From Cyclobacteriaceae bacterium (lineage in GTDB: Bacteria; Bacteroidota; Bacteroidia; Cytophagales; Cyclobacteriaceae), in NCBI GenBank assembly GCA_022841475.1, contig JALHRJ010000004.1, positions 6,771 through 70,770 of the forward strand: a stretch of 64,000 nucleotides of DNA. The letters run 5' to 3'. Of this stretch, positions 53,101-59,297 are shown one piece after another. The notes below the pieces were generated by a model. It did no database searches and was not told where the DNA came from. It was given only the letters and a program-made list of their open reading frames with translations. The first letter of the stretch is position 1, and each line of letters starts with the position of its first letter. The position numbers and the translations under genes were made by a program.

Positions 53101-56100
53101 TTCATCCCGTCCATCATACAACAAGGTTCCATTGGGCTGAAGAATACCGGCATAATCATAAAGTTCACGGAAGATAACATCAGTTGTTGCGTGGAAAGGT
53201 GTAATCACATAACTATTTGCCACCGGAGCCAAGGCTCCACCAAAATCCGAGATCGTACTGGTAAACTGCAATGGAACAAGTGTTGTATTATTTGGATCAA
53301 GAGTTAATCCTACTTCCTCCAGACTCAGATCAGCAACTTGCCAGGTTTGATTTCCATTCGCGTCATCGGCAAGTTTTAGAATAGTGGCGCTGAAGGGTTC
53401 AATCATCTGACCAAACTTCTTGGTAATATCATTTGCCTTAATAACAACTTTTTGTTTTGGGATATCTAAGATGGGAACCGCTTCCGAACTACCACCATCC
53501 TGGTTATTGGTGAGGGCAATATTCGTAACCTGTACAGGCGGATTTCCTTGAAAAGGAGGGATGGTAACTTCGAGATTCGTAGTCACGGGATTAAAATCCG
53601 CATCCACTTCAACACCCCGCAAAAATACTTTAGAATCATAGTAGAAGTTGGTTCCTTCGATCACTAATGTGAATTCTTCTATTCCTGCGTCTGCATCCTC
53701 AGGAATCAGTAGTCGGGTAATCTTAGGTAAAGGGGTTGCCAGGGTAAGCAATGCAGCGTCACTTCGAACAAGTCCGTACCCGGAATTAATATCAAAGCCG
53801 GGGCTATGCAAATCTTCGGCTGTACTCTGAATTACTTTTCGAATATCAAAAGGTGTATTGCCGGCTAACCAGTCAGTTCCATCGGTATGTTTCGGGTTGT
53901 TGTCAGGATAGTACTTGGTTCTGGCCTGCATAATCAGGGCTGCTACCGCTGCTGCATGCGGTGCCGCTGCCGAAGTACCAAAGAAATTAGGATCGCCATC
54001 ATTTTCTATATCCGTGCCATTGAGAAAAACGGTTGTGTTTACACCGTTAGGCGCAACGAAATCAGGTTTACCGCCTACTTCACCAACTGGTTCTGTTCCT
54101 CTTGATGAAAAAGTAGCAACTGTGTTAGGTATAGTCCCTTCGGGTACTGGAGTATAATTGTATATAGCAGTATTACTATATAAGATGGCACCCACCGTCA
54201 TAGCTCCGGTGGCATTCGCCTGGCCAACAATGGTTGAGCTACCGGTGAAGTATTCATTCACCGTAAGGTTATCGCCTCGGAAAATTACATACTTGAATTT
54301 AACATTCCCGGTTCCTTGCGCGCGAGCAATGATGATATCTGTATTCACCGTAGTGTTGGCGGGAACAGAGAAGGAGAGTATTTCAATCGGATCGCCACCA
54401 ATATTATTTCGGTTAAAACCAAAGAGCGGGGCATCCTGAAAATCAGCGAGGTAAATATCAAGATCGTTTTCAGAGCCAGAGATAATCTGACCGAGTGATC
54501 CGATCGAGTAAACCGGGTCATCCCATTGCAGCACAATGGTATAAATGGTTGGCTTATCGGAAGCACTAATCGTTACACTTTGGCGAATATCCCCACCGCT
54601 GAAATTGTGGGCTTGTTGACCTGGTAAATTGGCAGGTGCGTCTACAGGGTTAAATACAGATTCATAAGACTTGCTTCCAAAATTACCGGCTGCTGTGAAG
54701 TAAGAAACACCTGATTGAGCGACATCATTTACTGCCTGAGCTACCCGGCCATTGGTATAGAAAGGTTCGGTGATATAGGTAATGTCATCCACCATGATGT
54801 CGACATTTGAAATCTGATTTAGATCCCGAATACCTTTTGCGAAATCTCCGGCAGTTATAAACCCGGTGCGGAAGAACAACGCAGAAGCAGGAGCAACATC
54901 ATGAATGATTTGCAGCATGGCCCGACCTTCGTCCGAACCTTGTCCATAGCGTGCGGGAAGATCTTTAACAACCGTAACTGCTGGAAGTTCACCACTGGCC
55001 ACATCGAGTGCTGCTGGATTATTCGGTAACGTATTGTAACTATCGGACAACACCCCAATTTTTATTCCCTGACCATCGAGATTATACCCAAGCCGGGCAA
55101 GGTTTGAGCGCATTACACGGTCGCCTTGTGTTGTGATTACATTTCCAACGGGTGGAATGGCAGGCCGCACATAATTGATCAACTCAACATTATTAGTTTC
55201 ATTAACTTCATTTAAATCATCCAGGTTTTCAACCGGAATGAAACCCGTTAAAATGAGGGAGTTGGCCAGGTCACTGATGTCTTCATCGGTCTCAAATCCA
55301 AGGTTGGTAAGAATTCCCTGAAGCTGGGATTGCTGAGATCCTGTCAATTGAGAAAACACAATTATCTCAATCAACACCATATTGTCACTGATATAGAATA
55401 GTTCGTTTGTGTTTACTTGTCCGCCCTGGGCAACGATATTATTCAACATCGTCAATTCAGACCCGATGATATTATTGGTTTTTCCACTTATGGGTGCACA
55501 CACACCAAACGTCTGACGATCATTTACCGTGATGGATAGCGTAGCTGTGCTTGAGCATGTTGTAGCACTGATGGAAGCTGATAAGGTTACGATTTCCCCC
55601 TGGGTTCCTGCATAGGCTGTGGGATTCGTTATTGCGCCACTTATCGAACTGCTGAAGGAAAGGGTTCCTGCATCTACGGTAGCAAATTGTGTAAGATCGA
55701 GCACGGCAGTATTGCCTCCGGCATCGGTGCTGCAGGCAACCACATCGTTTACTGTAATCACGGGCAGCGGGTTTACATTGACAACTACCTCATCACTGGC
55801 CGAGCAATTCGATCCATTTAAACTCGTAGCAGTTACCGTATAAGAAGTTGTGTCTGCTGGTACTACTGTAATTGACTGAGTTGTCTCTCCTGTATTCCAG
55901 AGATAGGAGTAAGGTCCGCCACCCGTTGCCATAGCCGTGAGGGTAACCGAATTTGAATCGGCACAAACATTTACATCCGTGCCGGCATTCACCGTTACCG
56001 GTGTATTATTCAAAGTAACTAAAGCAACATCAGTTGCTGAGCAAGTTCCGCTTGTTACAGTGAGGGTGTATGTTCCCGCTGCATTCACAGTCGGTGTGGC

Positions 56101-57285
56101 GGTATTCGCACCCGATAAAATGTTTCCACCATTGCTGGCTGCCCAGGTGTACGTTACGCCAGGTGTTGCAGAAGAGCCATTGAGTTGTACTGTTGTTGCT
56201 GAACACGTAATCACTTTGTCGGATCCTGCATTCACAGCAGGAGTAGTGCAGGTTTGAAATGGAGCATGAACAATGGTGACACCACTTTGAATATTTACCT
56301 GCGTGCCGCTCCACAGTGCTCCGTTAACATCTGTAGCGCCTGTTCCTGAGCCTATGTTAATAGCAGCATAGGGTGCCCATACAGTTCCCAGCCATTTTGA
56401 TTTTGAGCCTGTAGATCCATTGGCAATATCAAAGGCATATTTTTCAGTACCTAAACCCGTGCCTTGTACTTCCGTGTAAATCCTTGAAGCGCTTCCACCA
56501 ATAGTATTGACCTTGAGTTTTTGCAAAACGGCATTGTTGTAAATGTAAATGCGAAACACTCCGTTTGGATTAGATCCAAAATCGAACACAAACGTGTTGC
56601 TACTCTTATTGTCAATAAGGTTAAAATAATAATCTCCTGCACCCTGGAAAGTAAGCGTCTGGTTACCGGAAAGTTTAATACTTCCGTACGCTCCGGGTGC
56701 AATGCCCCTGGTTTTTGTTATATCTGGCCCTGGAGCATACGGGGGCAATGGTGTCACTGAAGGCAGGACGGGAAATGTTGGGAGAGAGGGAGCGCCAATC
56801 ACTTTACCGCCCGCTGGAGTAGGGCCTGTATAGCTTGTATTGGTGGTTACTCGTCCCGTTACAACTCCTCCTCCAACCACAATATTTCCATTGACATCTA
56901 TCGAGCCTGCCAGGTTTGCGTTAGAGCCAACAGATAGAATAGTTCCTGTTTTCAACGTTGAATTTGAGGCTGCAATTTTGCCGGTTACGCTATTGCTATT
57001 GGTAAGTTCAATTGTTCCTTTACTATACACGTTTCCTGTAATACTTACAGTTCCGGTTGTTTTAACAAGATTTAAACTGCCAACGCTTCCGCCATTAACG
57101 TTAGAAGCGCTTGCCATTTGCACAGATCCCGGCCCCCCGGCTCCTGAAAACAACACAAAATCAGACATTTGGAGTTGCTGGGTTTGCTGGGCCAGCACGA
57201 GGGTTGGAAGTAAGAAGAGAAGCAACATACCTAGTTTGTGAAAATGAATATCTTCACTTAGCCAACTAGAGATTACCTTTTTCAT
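50182..57285 (-). CDS. Giant T9SS-secreted surface protein with S8/S53-like peptidase, NGRTLI repeats and MBG domains
   Basis: The product has about 2367 residues from ATG 57285 (MKKVISSWLSED, signal peptide ending LVLAQQ); a start 24 codons upstream is possible. In order, by nucleotide: a beta-rich N-terminal region (about 57150-56220), immunoglobulin/PKD-like repeats (about 56200-55500; VTYTWAASNGG, YSYLWNTGETTQSI), and a subtilase-fold peptidase (about 55090-53730; GIKIGVLSDSYN, SDEGRAM, FTAAGNFG, FGTSAAAPHAA). Hexapeptide NGRTLI blocks follow (52836-52471), then MBG-type domains with TYGDPAP/TYGNPD/TYGSPDP starts (about 52140-51130), a further beta domain, and a type A T9SS sorting domain (from LSTYPNPVIDW near 50405 to VYKE). 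It should be exported and attached at the cell surface; adhesion plus proteolysis is inferred. Single gene with its own terminator. Confidence 0.87.
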   Translation of the reverse strand: MKKVISSWLSEDIHFHKLGMLLLFLLPTLVLAQQTQQLQMSDFVLFSGAGGPGSVQMASASNVNGGSVGSLNLVKTTGTVSITGNVYSKGTIELTNSNSVTGKIAASNSTLKTGTILSVGSNANLAGSIDVNGNIVVGGGVVTGRVTTNTSYTGPTPAGGKVIGAPSLPTFPVLPSVTPLPPYAPGPDITKTRGIAPGAYGSIKLSGNQTLTFQGAGDYYFNLIDNKSSNTFVFDFGSNPNGVFRIYIYNNAVLQKLKVNTIGGSASRIYTEVQGTGLGTEKYAFDIANGSTGSKSKWLGTVWAPYAAINIGSGTGATDVNGALWSGTQVNIQSGVTIVHAPFQTCTTPAVNAGSDKVITCSATTVQLNGSSATPGVTYTWAASNGGNILSGANTATPTVNAAGTYTLTVTSGTCSATDVALVTLNNTPVTVNAGTDVNVCADSNSVTLTAMATGGGPYSYLWNTGETTQSITVVPADTTSYTVTATSLNGSNCSASDEVVVNVNPLPVITVNDVVACSTDAGGNTAVLDLTQFATVDAGTLSFSSSISGAITNPTAYAGTQGEIVTLSASISATTCSSTATLSITVNDRQTFGVCAPISGKTNNIIGSELTMLNNIVAQGGQVNTNELFYISDNMVLIEIIVFSQLTGSQQSQLQGILTNLGFETDEDISDLANSLILTGFIPVENLDDLNEVNETNNVELINYVRPAIPPVGNVITTQGDRVMRSNLARLGYNLDGQGIKIGVLSDSYNTLPNNPAALDVASGELPAVTVVKDLPARYGQGSDEGRAMLQIIHDVAPASALFFRTGFITAGDFAKGIRDLNQISNVDIMVDDITYITEPFYTNGRVAQAVNDVAQSGVSYFTAAGNFGSKSYESVFNPVDAPANLPGQQAHNFSGGDIRQSVTISASDKPTIYTIVLQWDDPVYSIGSLGQIISGSENDLDIYLADFQDAPLFGFNRNNIGGDPIEILSFSVPANTTVNTDIIIARAQGTGNVKFKYVIFRGDNLTVNEYFTGSSTIVGQANATGAMTVGAILYSNTAIYNYTPVPEGTIPNTVATFSSRGTEPVGEVGGKPDFVAPNGVNTTVFLNGTDIENDGDPNFFGTSAAAPHAAAVAALIMQARTKYYPDNNPKHTDGTDWLAGNTPFDIRKVIQSTAEDLHSPGFDINSGYGLVRSDAALLTLATPLPKITRLLIPEDADAGIEEFTLVIEGTNFYYDSKVFLRGVEVDADFNPVTTNLEVTIPPFQGNPPVQVTNIALTNNQDGGSSEAVPILDIPKQKVVIKANDITKKFGQMIEPFSATILKLADDANGNQTWQVADLSLEEVGLTLDPNNTTLVPLQFTSTISDFGGALAPVANSYVITPFHATTDVIFRELYDYAGILQPNGTLLYDGRDETFGDYGTGSIKVDPLPITIKPIDLSLEYGQSISEEIDYDINIPTVYASTIQDVNALKNSIESEYRADLEKAKLAGNDALPLAIFDTQQFNGRTLINSDATNLSFMVSGRTLINGRTLINGRTLINGRTLINSVFDVPMNSFENYKGTPTDELDQTLINPELNGRTLINGRTLINGRTLINGRTLINGRTLINGRTLINGRTLINGRTLINGSEGPETDAPELQNMLILFGEKDLEPATEVEANGIDYYDFGEDIDNEADYILEFYSVNLVSGTGVTAAGAPHVIVPGTFLSVNYEVTYQPGALEITPATLTVSTSATPAAITYGDPAPEYASAFEGFAYSTAFFEAGNPEKVLLAETAASEVQSISYSLLKNDESFESTGLITVGTYQIVPTVNLIPPANYRIEIGTQGELKVNTKVASVTPQPAFKTYGNPDVLLEGTLTGFLETDGITATYSRTSGERAGEIYTINAVLSPVNVLSNYSVTYNTANFTIDKRVASVTPDNETKTYGSPDPTFTGTLAGFLATDNVIAIYSRTEGENVVGSPYTIQAALSPVSVLDNYIITYNTASFSITKANSTVSVSGGLFDYDGTAKEGTGFAYGVGGVSDVLSPSVNFVYSSGSAPVEIGVYEVTANFIGNSNYFPSSGSATISIVCPAPPVITEYETAVGGGSSTPTVAKPANTVEGDLMIVGLTYERGSGSVITPPAGWTLIRIDNQGNQVGLATYYKVAGGNEPTSYSFSLSSSPKWSIGISRVEGADPNNPIDAHSGASGNKSYTATAPSITTTTCNVTIMTFYTNKTDATWMGDSGTTEVYDNPNSQQGLTSNMMAFYIQSEAGPTGSKTATASKRDNWVAQQIAIRPGPNRSASSARSSEPTVAFVTHKDIASFPEKQPSLELSTYPNPVIDWVTVTGIVDQPKASDLMVFDQLGRSYPVKASWEKQHGTIQIDFTNLNKGLYLLKLISASGIHIFKVYKE
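52471..52618 (-). repeat. Eight tandem 18-bp units encoding NGRTLI
   Basis: Eight consecutive hexapeptides NGRTLI are encoded without any amino-acid change, yet codon choice varies from unit to unit (Arg as AGA, CGC, AGG, CGT; Leu as CTC, CTG, TTG; Ile as ATC, ATT, ATA). Amino-acid identity with synonymous divergence indicates selection on the protein rather than recent slippage. The motif fits the left-handed beta-helix hexapeptide pattern (aliphatic, small, x, x, Thr/Ser, x). Confidence 0.9.
52706..52836 (-). repeat. Second GRTLIN block (four tandem units plus one separate unit)
   Basis: Four tandem GRTLIN units (52706-52780) end before a spacer encoding SVFDVPMNSFENYKG. One isolated FNGRTLINSD unit lies at about 52813-52836. 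The units use varied codons as in the larger block, with spacer segments (NSDATNLSFMVS, TLINPEL) that look like decayed units. Confidence 0.85.
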
Positions 57286-57642
57286 TGAGATTGAGTTTAA
57301 GAACATTTTTTGGAAGAACAGCAAAAGTTTATGTAAGAATCGTGTAAGTGATTTCAATTAAAAGACAAATTACCTATATAATATTGAGTTGTTGATGGGC
57401 ACAGGACGGACAGGTGTAGAAATTGTCCCGAACCTGAGAATTCATTATCGGGCTTTGCAGGATTCATTACAAGCTTTCTCATAACTGTAAAGGGGGAGGT
57501 TTAAGCGGTTCAAAGAAGAAAATAATATAAACAAATCTGACCCAATGTAATAAGTGTGTAATATAGTAATAGATAAGGAAAACTTTACCAAAGTAACTAC
57601 TTGCCGACACAATTGTTAGTTTGGCTGGTATTTTAGAATAAA

Positions 57643-58737
57643 ATGCTTCAATTCCATCTAAAATTCATTGATATGCATGCAGGCCGAATAGTAGTTTTGA
57701 GTTGCCTGACATTGTTTTTCGCCTGTTTTTCAGGGGTTTTATTCGCCCAACCCACACAGCTATTTGACATCGAGGACGTGCTCGAGCTTACTATTTCGGG
57801 AGAATTTGGAGACCTGATGAAGGATCGGGGCAACGACCCTCAATACCATTCTTTCACCCTTTCTTATAAAAATGAGGGCAGTCAGGTATCCATTCCTGTT
57901 AAAATCAAGACCCGGGGCCACTTTCGTAAGTTGAAAGAGAATTGTACCTACCCGCCCATGTTGTTGAATTTTGATAATGAAACAGGGACCACACTGTTTG
58001 CCGGACAAACCAAATTGAAATTGGTTACTCCTTGTCGTGGAGATAAATATGTAGTGCGCGAATACCTCGTGTACAAACTCTACAATCAGATCACCCCCAA
58101 AAGTTTTAACGTGCGCCTTGTGAAAGTGACCTTTGAGGACCCCAATTCAAAAGCAAAAAAGGCTGAGCCGTTGTATGGTATGCTCATCGAAGAAGAAGAG
58201 CACATGGCAATGAGAAATAATGCAGTTCCGGTAGAAGGAAAACTTATCAGACCAGAACAAACCCAGCGGGATGATTTTTTGAACATGGCTGTTTTTGAAT
58301 ATCTGATTGGCAATACGGATTGGTCGGTTCAGTATATGCAAAATGTAAAGCTGATTGCCACTAATGATTCTTCAATCCTATCTACAGTACCTTACGACTT
58401 TGATCATTCGGGTCTGGTATCCGCACCCTATGCACACCCGGCTGCAGAATTGTTGTTGAGTTCAACCCGCGAAAGACGGTATCGGGGATTTTGTATTCAG
58501 GATATGAATCAGTTTACAGAAGTGATCAACAGGTTTAAGGAGCGAAAAGAAGATTTGTATAAGGTGTATACAAGCTCCACGCTCTTAGAAGAAAGTTACC
58601 TTAAATCAACCCTGAAGTACCTGGATGATTTTTATAAAATGATCAACGATCCAAAAAAACTGAAAAATGAATTTCAATATCCCTGCGATCCGTATGGAAC
58701 AGGGAATGTTGTGATACAGGGGTTGAAGAAGAACTGA
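57643..58737 (+). CDS. Exported CotH-like protein
   Basis: The protein has 364 residues. The ATG at 57643 and one at 57673 (MHAGRIVVLSCLTLFFACFSGVLFAQ, in part a cleaner signal peptide) are both possible. After the signal peptide, residues about 40-110 show a beta-strand pair and IPVKIKTRGHFRK, resembling the start of CotH-type atypical kinases. Later VREYLVYKLYNQIT, FEYLIGNTDWSVQYM and TVPYDFDHSGL parallel the CotH helical lobe and metal-binding Asp region. CotH proteins phosphorylate secreted proteins; similarity here is by pattern only, so kinase activity is unproven. It is a single gene, divergent from the giant surface protein, whose 285-bp upstream gap holds nothing else recognised. Its stop borders the helicase remnant. 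Confidence 0.6.
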   Translation: MLQFHLKFIDMHAGRIVVLSCLTLFFACFSGVLFAQPTQLFDIEDVLELTISGEFGDLMKDRGNDPQYHSFTLSYKNEGSQVSIPVKIKTRGHFRKLKENCTYPPMLLNFDNETGTTLFAGQTKLKLVTPCRGDKYVVREYLVYKLYNQITPKSFNVRLVKVTFEDPNSKAKKAEPLYGMLIEEEEHMAMRNNAVPVEGKLIRPEQTQRDDFLNMAVFEYLIGNTDWSVQYMQNVKLIATNDSSILSTVPYDFDHSGLVSAPYAHPAAELLLSSTRERRYRGFCIQDMNQFTEVINRFKERKEDLYKVYTSSTLLEESYLKSTLKYLDDFYKMINDPKKLKNEFQYPCDPYGTGNVVIQGLKKN

Positions 58738-58742
58738 CAGAG

Positions 58743-58849
58743 TGTATTAAATAGCGGGCAGGCTCAAAGGTATATTCCAAGTAGGGGTGGGTTAGAAGCT
58801 TATAGACAATCTCAAAAGATTCTTTAATCTCTTGATTGACCTCCTTCAT
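58743..58849 (-). pseudogene. Remnant of the 5' end of a Snf2-family helicase gene
   Basis: An ATG at 58849 on the minus strand opens with MKEVNQEIKESFEIVYKLL, then THPYLEYTFEPARYL. This resembles the beginning of Bacteroidota Snf2/DEAD-DEAH helicases (pattern PF-x-IVYxLxxHPYLGYLFEP). After FEP the likeness stops, and the frame runs on antisense into the CotH-like gene, which ends at 58737. No further helicase sequence is seen. The simplest reading is a truncated gene start left at a recombination junction near 58745-58770. The rest of 58738-58974 holds nothing else recognised. Confidence 0.45.
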
Positions 58850-58974
58850 TAAGGAAAATTTTCGGAATCCTCAATTGAAATATCTCCGTAGAATAACTTC
58901 CATCTTCTATCGCGTTTTAACATGTCAAACTTCGTGAAAGTGCCGAAGGTTCTGTTTATCCTTGGGTTTTGCGG

Positions 58975-59295
58975 TTAATTTGATTTTACTGCTATTCTAT
59001 TTAATCGTTTTTCTAACTTTTCATAATCTCCTAGATAGGCCATCATTAAACTCTTCCAGAGTTTGCCATGATTGGGAACATTAAAATGCAACAGTTCATG
59101 AACGATTACATATTTGCCGAGGCTTTTGTCAAGGGTGAGTAATTCTTTGCTGAAATTCAAGTTACCATCTGTTGAGCAGGATGCCCATTTATTTGACATA
59201 GGGCGAATGGCAAGTGCCTTTACTTTGATGTTCATTTCACCAGCATACTTTTTAACAGTAGCCTTAAATTCCTCTTTGTCTTTCCACTTTGCCAT
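58975..59295 (-). CDS. Minimal YgjP/SprT-like zinc metallopeptidase
   Basis: The protein has 106 residues. It has the zincin motif HELLHFNVPNHG (about residues 65-76) preceded by MSNKWASCSTDGNLNFS, the pattern of YgjP-like (DUF45, M48-related) metallopeptidases: the family core WGSC-like segment, HExxH and a downstream His. Normal family members are about 230 residues; here only the C-terminal catalytic half is present, a form often found attached to type I restriction loci. It lies 2 bp downstream of hsdR on the same strand, so it is co-transcribed. Intact HExxH suggests activity; the target is unknown. Confidence 0.85.
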   Translation of the reverse strand: MAKWKDKEEFKATVKKYAGEMNIKVKALAIRPMSNKWASCSTDGNLNFSKELLTLDKSLGKYVIVHELLHFNVPNHGKLWKSLMMAYLGDYEKLEKRLNRIAVKSN

Positions 59296-59297
59296 GA

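Noticed and set aside
56220-57150. N-terminal region of the giant protein as an ice-binding (DUF3494) domain
   Set aside because: The tail (LGTVWAPYAAINIGSG, NGALWSGTQVNI) is beta-rich and adhesin-like but does not show the DUF3494 signature convincingly; left unassigned.
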